The notes beneath the pieces are model-generated. The model had not been told where the DNA came from. It worked only from the letters and a program-made list of their open reading frames with translations, and did not search any database. Of a stretch of DNA of 64,000 bases, positions 8,974 to 17,247 are shown one piece after another. This DNA comes from Actinacidiphila epipremni. GTDB lineage: Bacteria; Actinomycetota; Actinomycetes; Streptomycetales; Streptomycetaceae. Position 1 is the stretch's first letter. Every line of letters begins with the position of its first letter. The stretch spans positions 558,001 to 622,000 of the forward strand of contig NZ_JAATEJ010000001.1 of assembly GCF_012034175.1 (NCBI RefSeq). The letters run 5' to 3'. A program made the translations under genes and the position numbers.

Positions 8974-9151
8974 TTCACCAGCGTCGATGACGCCGAACTC
9001 CCAGGCCAGCCACATGCGGCAGCTAGCGGCTCGCGTTGCACGCATCCTGGCTACACGCTCACTACGGGCCGCCTACTGCGTGACTACCAGCGTCCGTCTC
9101 CCGTTTGTCTCCCAAATGATCATGCCGTTTCTGCAGGCGGGGAGGCAGAAC

Positions 9152-9180
9152 GGCCCCCCGCGGAGTGAGCGCGGGGGGCC
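9152..9180. terminator. Strong hairpin downstream of attL
   Basis: A 10-bp perfect stem GGCCCCCCGC/GCGGGGGGCC encloses a nine-base loop, with no U-tract, as is common in Streptomyces. It lies in the 8974-9461 gap, which holds no gene. It may shield the prophage from tRNA readthrough. Confidence 0.7.
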
Positions 9181-9461
9181 GCCTTACCCCGGCTGCACCG
9201 TGCGCGGGGGCGTACTGGATGCAGCGGGGCGTTCACGGGGGTCAGACACTCCACCCGGACTAACGGATGTACGGCTGACCAGGTGATTCACTCTTTCGGG
9301 TGAACATTAGTTCGAGTCTCGCACGCAACTCCAGCCCCACGGCGAGATGCATGCCGCGGGGCTGCGGGGCAACGATGCTCAGACGGTTACCCCAGGTATC
9401 TATCAGGAAACCGGCAGGAGTCCCAGATCTGGTACTGACTTTTTGATCATGCTGGGCTGGC

Positions 9462-9722
9462 GTGGCCCCTGTGTCCGCCGACCCCCGGCCCGACTGGGTC
9501 CTCGCCCGCCGCGCCGCCATCGGCCACCACATCGCCTGCCTCCGCGCCGCCCGCGGCATGAGCATCGACGACCTCGCCGAGGCCGCCGGCGTAGACCGCA
9601 AGACCGTGATACGCGCCGAGGGAGCCACCGTCAGCACCGGCCTGGACCTGCTGCTCATGATCGCCGCCGGCCTCGGCGTCAGCGCCGGCCAACTGCTCGA
9701 CGGGGCGCCCCCGCGGACGTGA
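9462..9722 (+). CDS. Small XRE-family helix-turn-helix regulator
   Basis: 86 aa. The HTH core is residues ~20-75: RAARGMSIDDLAEAAGVDRK then VIRAEGATVSTGLDLLLMI. It is a single-domain Cro/CI-like DNA-binding protein. No clear ribosome site precedes the GTG at 9462 (a second GTG lies nine bases on), so the transcript may be leaderless. It is one of only a few plus-strand prophage genes and could control the left-end genes or excision. The target is unknown. Confidence 0.7.
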   Translation: MAPVSADPRPDWVLARRAAIGHHIACLRAARGMSIDDLAEAAGVDRKTVIRAEGATVSTGLDLLLMIAAGLGVSAGQLLDGAPPRT

Positions 9723-9775
9723 CGCGCCCCGCCGGCGCGTGCAGGCACACCGGCGGGGCGCGGGTCTCGGGGGGG

Positions 9776-9928
9776 CTACCGCTCCTTCAGCTTGTCGACG
9801 ATGTCGCCGGCCGCGTCGGCGGCGCCGTCGCGCAGCGCGTCGGGCAGCGTCGTATCGCTCGCGATGGTCGCCGCAGATCCGAGTGCGGCGATGTCGTCGA
9901 AGAACTCGTCGTCGTCGGGCTCGGTCAC
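9776..9928 (-). CDS. Small acidic protein, unknown function
   Basis: 50 aa: acidic N-terminus (TEPDDDEFFDDIAAL) and an Ala/Asp-rich helix ending DIVDKLKER. The GTG at 9928 has AAAGGA upstream and overlaps the previous stop as GTGA. It is the last gene of a three-gene unit at the left prophage end. No family recognised. Confidence 0.55.
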   Translation of the reverse strand: MTEPDDDEFFDDIAALGSAATIASDTTLPDALRDGAADAAGDIVDKLKER

Positions 9929-10143
9929 AGTGTGTCCTTTCGGTCGGTGGATGAGCGGCCCCGGCGTGCGGCCCGGGCCCGCTGGCACGGCTCGGCATCT
10001 CGGCACCAGACGATCTCCCCGGCGTGGTCGTCAGCAGCCTGGACCGTCCAGTCGGACGTCGCCCGGCCGCACCAGCCGCAGGTGCGCGGAGGCATGCTGG
10101 CCGGCCATCCCACGGCTGCGTGCCCCAGCTCCGGGGTCACCAC
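9925..10143 (-). CDS. Small zinc-binding-type protein, unknown function
   Basis: 72 aa with CGWCG near residue 22 and a second Cys pair (WCRDAEPC), a likely single zinc site. A basic tail (RARAARRGR) may bind nucleic acid. GTG start at 10143, seven-base overlap with the upstream gene and GTGA overlap with the downstream one. Probably a phage accessory protein. Confidence 0.55.
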   Translation of the reverse strand: MVTPELGHAAVGWPASMPPRTCGWCGRATSDWTVQAADDHAGEIVWCRDAEPCQRARAARRGRSSTDRKDTL

Positions 10144-10355
10144 ACCGCCCCCTCGGGCAGTAGGCGCGTCAGGTGCTCAACGACCTCGACAGGCAGCGGC
10201 GGCACATAGACGTAGCCGTGCTCGCCCAGGTCTGCCCACCCGGAGACGCGCTGCACCAGCTCGGGGTCGGCGCCCAGGTCGGTGAGTAAGCGGCGCAGCT
10301 CGCCGGCGGCCTGGTGGCCGTCCACGGCGGCCTGCTGGTGATCCTGCACGGGCAT
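10137..10355 (-). CDS. Small hypothetical prophage protein
   Basis: 72 aa starting MPVQDHQQAAVDGHQ after a good GGAGG site. It is mostly helical (GELRRLLTDLGADPELV) with a short aromatic strand GYVYVPPLP and a final helix. It heads the 10355-9776 mini-operon. Function unknown. Confidence 0.55.
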   Translation of the reverse strand: MPVQDHQQAAVDGHQAAGELRRLLTDLGADPELVQRVSGWADLGEHGYVYVPPLPVEVVEHLTRLLPEGAVW

Positions 10356-10419
10356 GGCGCCTCCGATGCGTGGTCGTCGCAACGACTTCACGCTACGGAC
10401 GATGACGACCCGTCACCAG

Positions 10420-10474
10420 GCACGATCCGTGGCCCTCTTGTGGAACGTAGTCACCGAAGGACCACGGATCGTGC
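10420..10474. terminator. 13-bp perfect inverted repeat after regulator gene
   Basis: Arms GCACGATCCGTGG (10420-10432) and its exact complement (10462-10474) flank 29 bases. It sits three bases from the stop of the 10477-11706 regulator and 65 bases before the next gene. It could be a terminator or, given the long loop, an operator for the small-gene unit. Confidence 0.55.
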
Positions 10475-10476
10475 AC

Positions 10477-11706
10477 CTACGGGGCGTCGAAGAACGTTGC
10501 GAGCTCGCGCTGGCTGCGGCTCATGCGCCCGCCCGCCTGCTGCACCTCATGGAACGTCTCCGCCGCCATGCGCTGGTGCCGCAGCCACTCCGGCGTCTCA
10601 CGGTGCAGACGCGTCAGCACCCCCAATGCCTCTGCCCGTTGCCGCAGCATCGCGTGAGCCTGCGCCACATCGAGAAGATGCCGACGCATGAACGTGCCGT
10701 CCCCGGCGCCCGCGACCCGCTCAGAGAGTCGCAGTACGACGTCCGGGCGGTTGTTCACGAGGTGGTTCTCGATGCCCTGGAAGGCGATCGTGCGCCAGTC
10801 GAACCGGCCCCAGCTCGACTCGGCGACCGCCGTCCCGCCGGCCAGAGCGGCGCCCGCGGTCCGGCCCATGCGCAGCATCTCTCGCGCCTCCGATGCGCGG
10901 TTGTTGCGGGCTGCTGCTGCGGAGGCGTGCACCAGCAGCTTCCCCCAGGCTCCGAGGTCGTGCCGGGACGCGCGGGAGATGCGGGGCTCCACGGCCTCGG
11001 CCGTGTCCACGCTTACCTGCTCGGCCTCGTCCAGGCGCCCCTGACGCATGAGGAGCCACCCCTGCTGGTACACCGCCGCCGCGACGGCGCCGAGGTCGTT
11101 CACGGCGAGGGCGTCGGTGACGGCGTCCCGCAGGGCGATATGCGCGAGGTCGTAGGCCCGGACTTGGGTGAGGTATCGGCCGGCCATCTGGAGCACGTCC
11201 GAGCGCACGCGCAGTGCGGAGGTGCCCTCGGGGCCGCCGTCGAAGTGGCGGACGGTGGCGTGCGCGCTGTGGACGAGCGGCGGCAGCAGCTCGGCGACGG
11301 TGGCGTAGTCGTCGCCGTGGTATGCCGCCGCCACGGTGCGCGCGGTCGCAGTCAGCCGGCCGAGGTCCGGCTCATCTCCGGCGTCCGGCGCGAGCCGACC
11401 GCCGACGCCGATGGGCGGAGCGATCGCCTGCCGGAACAGCAGCAGATCGAGCTTGTCGGCGTCATCGCGGCGGACGTGGTGTGGGCCCGGCGCGTCGAAA
11501 AGTTGGGATGTACGAACGCCGAGGGCGCGGGCGAGCGTGTGGTAGGTCTCCAGGCGCCCGGTGCCTCCGCGCTCCAGTTTCTTGATCACTCCGAGCGAAA
11601 GCCCCGTGCGCGCGGCGAGGGCTTCCTGGGTGAGGCCGCGGCGCAGACGGGCCGCTCTCAGCCGGTCGCCGGGCAGGGATGACGAACTGTCCGTGGCATG
11701 TGGCAT
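10477..11706 (-). CDS. XRE-family regulator with long helical-repeat sensor domain
   Basis: 409 aa. An N-terminal HTH (RLRAARLRRGLTQEALAART, then VIKKLERGGTG) occupies residues ~15-70. The remaining ~330 residues are TPR-like helices (HIALRDAVTDALAVNDLG, AAAVYQQGWLLMRQG), as in actinobacterial regulators that sense a ligand or partner. The ATG at 11706 follows GGAG at seven bases. It diverges from the 63-aa gene at 11798 with an inverted repeat in between (11720-11742), a likely autoregulatory operator. Possibly an antirepressor-responsive or host-derived regulator. Confidence 0.8.
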   Translation of the reverse strand: MPHATDSSSSLPGDRLRAARLRRGLTQEALAARTGLSLGVIKKLERGGTGRLETYHTLARALGVRTSQLFDAPGPHHVRRDDADKLDLLLFRQAIAPPIGVGGRLAPDAGDEPDLGRLTATARTVAAAYHGDDYATVAELLPPLVHSAHATVRHFDGGPEGTSALRVRSDVLQMAGRYLTQVRAYDLAHIALRDAVTDALAVNDLGAVAAAVYQQGWLLMRQGRLDEAEQVSVDTAEAVEPRISRASRHDLGAWGKLLVHASAAAARNNRASEAREMLRMGRTAGAALAGGTAVAESSWGRFDWRTIAFQGIENHLVNNRPDVVLRLSERVAGAGDGTFMRRHLLDVAQAHAMLRQRAEALGVLTRLHRETPEWLRHQRMAAETFHEVQQAGGRMSRSQRELATFFDAP

Positions 11707-11719
11707 GCTGGGCTCCGGT

Positions 11720-11742
11720 GTTTCGAACTCGACACTCGAAAC
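11720..11742. promoter_or_regulatory. Inverted-repeat operator candidate
   Basis: GTTTCGA and TCGAAAC arms (7 bp, perfect) separated by nine bases, placed 14 bases upstream of the ATG of the HTH-TPR regulator. It is a plausible self-binding site. Confidence 0.5.
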
Positions 11743-11747
11743 GGTAC

Positions 11748-11775
11748 AGCGACCCCCGCTTCGGCGGGGGTCGCT
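11748..11775. terminator. Perfect 12-bp stem with TTCG loop
   Basis: AGCGACCCCCGC / GCGGGGGTCGCT around a TTCG tetraloop. It lies between the divergent regulator gene and the 11798 gene, so it may insulate or attenuate transcription. Confidence 0.65.
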
Positions 11776-11797
11776 GCGTTGTACGGACAGGGGGCGC

Positions 11798-11989
11798 GTG
11801 AGCAGGATCGTGCGGTACGTGGGCGGTCCGCTGGACGGCCAGGAGCTGGACGTCACCGGCTGGACGGACGAGGAGATCCGCACCGGTACGTACGAGATCG
11901 TCGACGGCTGGGCCGACCGCGCCGACTACGAGCCCGAGCCCGGCGGCGACCCGCTGCTCTGGCACTACCGCGGGCCCGCACCCGGATAG
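11798..11989 (+). CDS. Small conserved hypothetical protein
   Basis: 63 aa starting VSRIVRYVGGPLDGQELDV. The GGPLDGQ turn is shared by small actinobacterial and actinophage proteins of unknown role, from memory. The GTG at 11798 follows CAGGGGG. It ends just before a bidirectional terminator and faces the lysis genes. Function unknown. Confidence 0.6.
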   Translation: MSRIVRYVGGPLDGQELDVTGWTDEEIRTGTYEIVDGWADRADYEPEPGGDPLLWHYRGPAPG

Positions 11990-12004
11990 CCGGACACGAC
12001 GAAA

Positions 12005-12039
12005 GCGCCCCCGCCCTCCCGAAGGAGAAGCGGGGGCGC
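12005..12039. terminator. Bidirectional terminator between convergent genes
   Basis: Perfect 10-bp stem GCGCCCCCGC/GCGGGGGCGC with a 15-base loop, between the plus-strand gene ending at 11989 and the end of the long minus-strand late operon at 12041. Confidence 0.75.
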
Positions 12040-12040
12040 G

Positions 12041-12298
12041 TCATCGCCACGGCAGCAGCTCTAGGTCGTCGGGCGGCTCCGGCGGCGGGCCGGCCGGGCC
12101 CGGGTCGACGGCGCGGGCCCACCGCAGCAGGTCCACATACGCCTGCGCCAGCAGCCGCCGCTGCTCCCGCTCGTGCCGGAGTTCGGCGTCCAGGCGCCGG
12201 GTGATGGTGGTGAAGCTGCTGCGCCGGGACTGCCGCCAGGCAGCTGCCCCGCCGAGCACCGTAGCCACCGCGGTCCCCACCGCGCCCAGATCAATCAC
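12041..12298 (-). CDS. Small membrane-anchored protein of lysis region
   Basis: 85 aa: one N-terminal hydrophobic segment (GAVGTAVATVLGGAAAW), then a basic helical region (RRLDAELRHEREQRRLLAQ). The GTG start overlaps the previous stop by eight bases. Size, topology and position at the end of the lysis genes suit a holin accessory or Rz-like spanin role, but this is inference only. Confidence 0.55.
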   Translation of the reverse strand: MIDLGAVGTAVATVLGGAAAWRQSRRSSFTTITRRLDAELRHEREQRRLLAQAYVDLLRWARAVDPGPAGPPPEPPDDLELLPWR

Positions 12299-12734
12299 GC
12301 GGCCCCTCCCCCCTCCGTACGTACAGCGCCTCGATCACCCACGGCGGCTCGGACATGCCCGCGCACAGCACCACGAACGCGGCGAAGCTGAGCCAGGCCG
12401 CTGCGCTGCCGCCGGCGGACGGGTAGCCGCCCGCGAGCGCCGTCCGCGCGTAGGCCGCCCCCCACAGCGCCGCCGGCGTCGCCAACGCAGCAAAGCCGGG
12501 CGCCTGGTAGCGCATTCGACGTCCGAGCGCGGCCAGCACCGCGATGGTGCCGGCCGCCACCCACACCCACCCGAGCGCGCCCAGCGGCACGTACCGGGTC
12601 ACCCCGGCTAGCCCCCGCGACCGCCCGTACGTCGGGTCGGTGACGATCGAGCGGCCGTAGACGATCCAGCCGGCGCCGAGGACGAGCAGGGCAGCGGGCC
12701 GCAGCCCGCCGACCAGGCGCACCACGGCCCGCAC
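12291..12734 (-). CDS. Four-helix membrane protein of lysis region
   Basis: 147 aa with about four membrane segments (LRPAALLVLGAGWIVYG, LGALGWVWVAAGTIAVLAAL, a third around the ATPAALWGAAYA stretch, AAWLSFAAFVVLCAGM). It starts at the GTG at 12734, two bases after the stop of the holin-like gene. Possibly a second holin or anti-holin; no family recognised with certainty. Confidence 0.55.
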   Translation of the reverse strand: MRAVVRLVGGLRPAALLVLGAGWIVYGRSIVTDPTYGRSRGLAGVTRYVPLGALGWVWVAAGTIAVLAALGRRMRYQAPGFAALATPAALWGAAYARTALAGGYPSAGGSAAAWLSFAAFVVLCAGMSEPPWVIEALYVRRGEGPRD

Positions 12735-12736
12735 GG

Positions 12737-13021
12737 TCAGGCCCCCGGCGTGGTCGGGGCAGGAGGCGCCGGGTCGACGGCGTCGAGGTCCGGCCGCGGC
12801 GTGTGCCGCGCGGACCAGCCCGCGAGGAAGGCGAGCAGAGGCGGCGCCAGCATCGTGATGAGGGTCTGGCCCCACGTCGGGACGGGGGCCAGCAGCGCCT
12901 CGTCGGCGACCGCCTGGTTGAGGACGGTGACGCCGACACCGGCGACGCCGGCCGCCGCGGTAGCCGCGATCACCTTGAGCTCGACGAGCGCGCGAGACCG
13001 CGTGGTAGAGGAAGTGGCCAT
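12737..13021 (-). CDS. Holin-like protein
   Basis: 94 aa with two hydrophobic segments (ELKVIAATAAAGVAGVGVTV and TLITMLAPPLLAFLAGW) and a Pro/Asp tail, directly downstream of the endolysin. This matches actinophage holins, which form membrane holes for endolysin release. ATG at 13021. Confidence 0.7.
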   Translation of the reverse strand: MATSSTTRSRALVELKVIAATAAAGVAGVGVTVLNQAVADEALLAPVPTWGQTLITMLAPPLLAFLAGWSARHTPRPDLDAVDPAPPAPTTPGA

Positions 13022-13055
13022 GATGCAGATCCGTTTCTGCTGGTAGGGGTGGAGA

Positions 13056-13934
13056 TCAGGCGGTGACGGTGAAGCCGTGCCGCTTGCCGAGCGCGGTCAG
13101 CGACGCCTTCCCGGGGATGCCGTCCGCGTCGTGACCGGAGTAGCCGAGGTGACGCTGCCACTTCGCGTAGGCGGCCACGGTGACGCTTCCGAAGGAGCCG
13201 TCGCCGGCGTACTGGGGCGTGAGGTAGCCCTCTGCCTTGAGCGCGGCCTCGACGATCCGCACGTCCGCAGCGTGCGTCTGGTGGCCCTGCTTGCCCTTCG
13301 GGTCGGCCTTCGCCGCGGCGATCAGGTTGCTGAGGTCCACCTTCGGTGCCGCGGGCTTCGCCGGGGGCTTGGGCGTGCGCGCGCCCGCCCAACTGGCGAG
13401 CGCGGCCCGGCTGGCGAAGTTGCCGACGTTGCGGTCGATGCCGCCTGCCGAGCTGTACTGGTGGAACAGCCACGGGTGCTCGACGCGGGGCTTGCCCTTG
13501 GGCGCGGAGGGATCGGCGATCCACAGCCCGTCCGCGCAGTAGGACGTGATGTCGCGGTGCAGCCAGTAATCGCGGTTCGAATACATGATCACCCGGTGCT
13601 CGGGGACCTTGGACTTCGCGTCGTGCAGCCAGGCGTCCTTGTCGGCGTTGGAGACGCCGGGGTCCTCCCAGTCCAGGGCGAGGAAGTCCCCAGCCTTGGC
13701 GCCGGCGTGCGCCAAGAAGTAGTCGACCTGCGCCGACATCGAGCCGGGCCGGACGAAGTGGTAGTGGCCGACAACCAGGCCGTGGGCGCGGGCCGTCGCG
13801 ACCTGTCCGGAGTGCTTGGGGTTGACGTAGCTCGACCCCTCGGTGGCCTTGACGACCACGAAGTCCAGGCCCGCGGTGGGGTAGTCACTGGCCTGGTACG
13901 AGGCGACGTCGACGCCGTTGACGGTGGTGCTCAT
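13056..13934 (-). CDS. Endolysin: GH25 muramidase with peptidoglycan-binding domain
   Basis: 292 aa. Residues ~5-195 form a GH25 lysozyme barrel: VNGVDVASYQ with the catalytic-type Asp, FVVVKATEGSSYVNP, VGHYHFVRPG and LALDWEDPG with the catalytic Asp/Glu pair, VIMYSNRDYW, LFHQYSSAGGIDRNV. A K/P/A linker precedes a C-terminal peptidoglycan-binding repeat (DVRIVEAALKAEGYL, YAKWQRHLGYSGHDADG). It cleaves the glycan backbone of the wall at lysis. No signal peptide, so export needs the holin. Confidence 0.93.
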   Translation of the reverse strand: MSTTVNGVDVASYQASDYPTAGLDFVVVKATEGSSYVNPKHSGQVATARAHGLVVGHYHFVRPGSMSAQVDYFLAHAGAKAGDFLALDWEDPGVSNADKDAWLHDAKSKVPEHRVIMYSNRDYWLHRDITSYCADGLWIADPSAPKGKPRVEHPWLFHQYSSAGGIDRNVGNFASRAALASWAGARTPKPPAKPAAPKVDLSNLIAAAKADPKGKQGHQTHAADVRIVEAALKAEGYLTPQYAGDGSFGSVTVAAYAKWQRHLGYSGHDADGIPGKASLTALGKRHGFTVTA

Positions 13935-13962
13935 GTGCCCTCCAGGGCGTGGTGAGGATGGG

Positions 13963-16900
13963 TCAGGCCACGCGGATGAGCCGCAACCAGCTGCCCGCGC
14001 GGACGAGCGTCGCCGTGGCGTTGGAGGCGATCTGCGCCCATTGGAGGCCGAAGGTGCCGCCGGTGCCGCCCACGGTGAGCTGGCCGGTGGGGGCGGCGCG
14101 CATCGCGGTGCCCAAGTTCGAGGGCAGGTTGCGGGTGCCGGCGAGCCCGTTGGACGTGACGTCCTGCCCCGTGAGGCTGGTGGGTCCGTCCGTGCCGTCC
14201 GAGGACCACACCAGGGTGCTGCCGGCGGGCGCCGTCCACCCCAGCTTGATGCCGCTGGTGCTGCTCGCGGCGAGGTTCTGCGAGTAGGAGACGTAGCCCT
14301 CCATCAGGTACGTCGCGCCTGCCTCGACGGTCAATTTCAGGGCGCCGTCCGTGGCCATCGCGGTGGTGCTGGCCCGTGACTCGTCGACCGTCTTGACGAC
14401 GGACAGCGGCAGCATGCTGGCCAGCAGACCGGCGGTGACCCGCTGACCTGCATGGATCGTGGGATACGCCATCGTGCGAGCTCCTTCCAGGGCGAGTACC
14501 AGTGGGGTGGCCAGCCGGATGTCAGTGCCGGCATCCCAACCGCGGGTGACGCCGTTGACGCCGCGGACCACGGTCACGTTCTGCGGGCTGCTCGCGCCGG
14601 TGCAGCCGGTCGCGGTGACGTCCTCGCCGCCCAGGCGGAGGACCACCGGGTATTCGGCGGGGTCGGTCGTCCACAGCGGACCGTCCGTGACCGCGACGGA
14701 CAGCGTGGTGTCGTCCGGGCCGACCGGGGCGGCCAGTCGGGCGCCGTCCGTGTCGGCACGGCCGAGCACGTCGTCGCCGATGACCCCCACCGTGTACGGG
14801 GCGCCCGGCGTGCAGGTCGTCGTCGCGGTCCAGGAGGTGCCCGAGTACGTCTCGGTGTACCCCTGGATGAGCGTCTGCACGGTGTCCGAGGGGTGCTGCG
14901 GCGGCAGGTCGGTCACCGCGATCAGGTCCCCGGAGTCCGCCGCGAGCCAGGCCCCGATCAGCTGCGGGGCCAGCTCCAGATCTATCGTGAGCTGCGGATA
15001 CCGCAGCCCCTGGACCGTCTTGAGATGCAGCTCCCAGCCCGCGAGGTCGGGCAGCTGGGCGTCCGTCTGCGGGTTGACGTCGAGTTGGTCCTCTCGCGCG
15101 CCGGAGCGCGCGATGGACGCGGCGTCCTCGACCGTCGCCGAGGAACCGCCCATGCGCTGGGCAGTGATCCGATTGCGCAGCTCGGAGTCGTTCCGGACGG
15201 GCGCGAACGGGTTGGCGATCTCACCGGCGCCCGCGTTCAGGGTCAGCATGGGCGCCTGGTTGTAGAAGGAGGTGAGGGTGCGGTACTTCAGCGCGAGCCG
15301 GTCGCGCTGCTCGGTCAGCGCCCCGCCGTCGGTGTCCGCGCACTCCTGGAGCAGGTCGAGGAGTGTCTGCGGGGTCTGCGGCCCCATGGGTGCGGTGGCC
15401 GCGGTGTCGCCGCAGATGAGCAGCGGCAGGTTCTCCTCCGCGCACAGCCGGATCATCCGCTCGGCGGCCGGCTCGCCGGCGAACCCGGTGTCGGCGCTGT
15501 TGTAGATGTTGGTGTCGGCGACGGAGAACACGCCGAGGTGCCCGATCCGCATGTTCTCGGTGCCGGCGGCGTAGTTGGCGTAGACGCCGGCGACGGTGCC
15601 CGGGGTGCCGGTGTAGGTCACCGTCGCGCTTCCGGCCGGCTGCCCGATGACGACGGCGCGGAACGACACCGTGGTGCTGGTCCCGTTCTGCTGCGCGGAG
15701 ACGGAGAACCGGCACCAGGTCCCCGTCGAGTTCGGGGCGCCGAACGCGCTCTTGTTCACCAGGGTGCCGGTGCTGTCGAGGAGCCCGTACCCGAAGGCGC
15801 TCAACGCGGTGGTGACCTGTACCTCGCGGTATGTCCCCCCGTTCAGCCGGACGTTGATGAACGGGACCTCGGCGGCCGGTGCGCTGTCGAGGCGGAAGAC
15901 GAACTCGACGCGCCAGCCCGTGCTCCCGGCCGGAGGGGCGGGCACCGGCACGTTGAGGGCCGACGACGGGCCCAGGGTGGGCAGCGGGGAGGATCCGGCG
16001 AGGGAGTCGTCGGCCGCCCACGTCGCGCCGGTGAGACGTGCGGCCTGGCCGGAGGGCAGGCCCGAGGCGGCCTGGGTGGCGGACGGCCCGTCCTCGAACG
16101 GGATGTACGCCACGATGTGCCGGTCGGTCGGGATGCGGCGGCGCAGCGTGGACGCGAGCGCCGGCTGCCCCTGGCCGAGGCGCTGGAGGATTCCGGATGC
16201 GGAGACCGCGACCTCGGCCTCGCCCGGGTCGCCGGTCTCCGGGTCGGACAGGTCGCCCGCCGGCCAGCTCGGCGCCCACTCGGTCACCGCCGCGGTGATC
16301 CTGGGCACCCACCGGGTCGCCCCGGCCGGGGCCGTGACGGTCCACGTCCGGCCGCCCTGGACGAAGGCGGCGGCGTCCTCGTCGACGGCTGCCGCGTCCA
16401 CGCTCGCGCGCACGGTCCCGCCGATGCCCTGCCTCACCTCCAGGCCGTGCAGGCGGCCCACCGGCGCCACCGTGTCCGGCAGCATCGGGTGGGTCAGGGC
16501 GCCGGCCTCGACCGCCGCGGTGGACGGCCACAGCGCGGACGCCCCGCTGACCGGGACCGGGTCGCCGAGCGCGGTCCACGGCCCCGCCAGCGTGGGCGCG
16601 GTCCAGAAGTAGGCGATCAGGCCGCCGGCGCCGTCGTCGACGTCCACCGCGGCGCGGACCGCCAGGCGCCCGGACGGCGGCACCACCAGCGGCTGCGTGG
16701 AGGGCAGGTCCAGCCACGAATCCGTGGCTTCCCGCCACGCCAGGTGCAGGCGGCCGTCCGCGTCCGCGCACATCTCCCAGCTCTGGTCCGTACCGGAGCC
16801 GGCCTTGTTCATCAGCCCGATGTTGTGCCCGGGCAGCCGCCACTGCGTGAGCGTCAGGTCGATCCGCAGGTCGAAGTCGCCGGTGAACTGGAGGTCGGCG

Positions 16901-17247
16901 GACGTGGGGGTGCTGATCCGGGCGCCGGCGCCGGGCAGCTCGATGAAGGTCGTGGTGCCGCGCAGCGACTCGCGCATCGGCACGCCCTCGACGACGTACG
17001 GGTAGTGCGCGCCCGTCGCCAGGTCCGGCGTGAAGTCGCCGCCGGGGTTGTCCAGGACGACGCTGATGCTGCCGGGGGTGACGGCCCCAGACTCGGCCTG
17101 CCGGCCCCGGGTGATGCTGATCTGCTGCTCCAGCAGCGCGGGCGTGGCGTCCGTCCACACCCACGTGCCCGGATCCGCCGTCAGGTCCGCGCCGAACGCG
17201 AACTGCGTGCGGTGCTGGAGCGGATCGTCGGGGAACACCACGGTCAT
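13963..17247 (-). CDS. Large minor tail / tail-tip protein
   Basis: 1094 aa starting MTVVFPDDPLQHRTQFAFG. The N-terminal ~100 residues resemble distal-tail segments of actinophages (PGSISVVLDNPGGDFTP). Two jelly-roll, LamG-like regions follow (LRIDLTLTQWRLPGHNIGLM at ~160; WRVEFVFRLDSAP at ~450), then a section with RMIRLCAEENLPLLICG, and a C-terminal adhesin-like part. AGGAAAGGG precedes the ATG, which overlaps the tape-measure stop as ATGA. It is the only tail gene after the tape measure, so it likely combines distal tail, baseplate hub and receptor-binding roles. Confidence 0.8.
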   Translation of the reverse strand: MTVVFPDDPLQHRTQFAFGADLTADPGTWVWTDATPALLEQQISITRGRQAESGAVTPGSISVVLDNPGGDFTPDLATGAHYPYVVEGVPMRESLRGTTTFIELPGAGARISTPTSADLQFTGDFDLRIDLTLTQWRLPGHNIGLMNKAGSGTDQSWEMCADADGRLHLAWREATDSWLDLPSTQPLVVPPSGRLAVRAAVDVDDGAGGLIAYFWTAPTLAGPWTALGDPVPVSGASALWPSTAAVEAGALTHPMLPDTVAPVGRLHGLEVRQGIGGTVRASVDAAAVDEDAAAFVQGGRTWTVTAPAGATRWVPRITAAVTEWAPSWPAGDLSDPETGDPGEAEVAVSASGILQRLGQGQPALASTLRRRIPTDRHIVAYIPFEDGPSATQAASGLPSGQAARLTGATWAADDSLAGSSPLPTLGPSSALNVPVPAPPAGSTGWRVEFVFRLDSAPAAEVPFINVRLNGGTYREVQVTTALSAFGYGLLDSTGTLVNKSAFGAPNSTGTWCRFSVSAQQNGTSTTVSFRAVVIGQPAGSATVTYTGTPGTVAGVYANYAAGTENMRIGHLGVFSVADTNIYNSADTGFAGEPAAERMIRLCAEENLPLLICGDTAATAPMGPQTPQTLLDLLQECADTDGGALTEQRDRLALKYRTLTSFYNQAPMLTLNAGAGEIANPFAPVRNDSELRNRITAQRMGGSSATVEDAASIARSGAREDQLDVNPQTDAQLPDLAGWELHLKTVQGLRYPQLTIDLELAPQLIGAWLAADSGDLIAVTDLPPQHPSDTVQTLIQGYTETYSGTSWTATTTCTPGAPYTVGVIGDDVLGRADTDGARLAAPVGPDDTTLSVAVTDGPLWTTDPAEYPVVLRLGGEDVTATGCTGASSPQNVTVVRGVNGVTRGWDAGTDIRLATPLVLALEGARTMAYPTIHAGQRVTAGLLASMLPLSVVKTVDESRASTTAMATDGALKLTVEAGATYLMEGYVSYSQNLAASSTSGIKLGWTAPAGSTLVWSSDGTDGPTSLTGQDVTSNGLAGTRNLPSNLGTAMRAAPTGQLTVGGTGGTFGLQWAQIASNATATLVRAGSWLRLIRVA

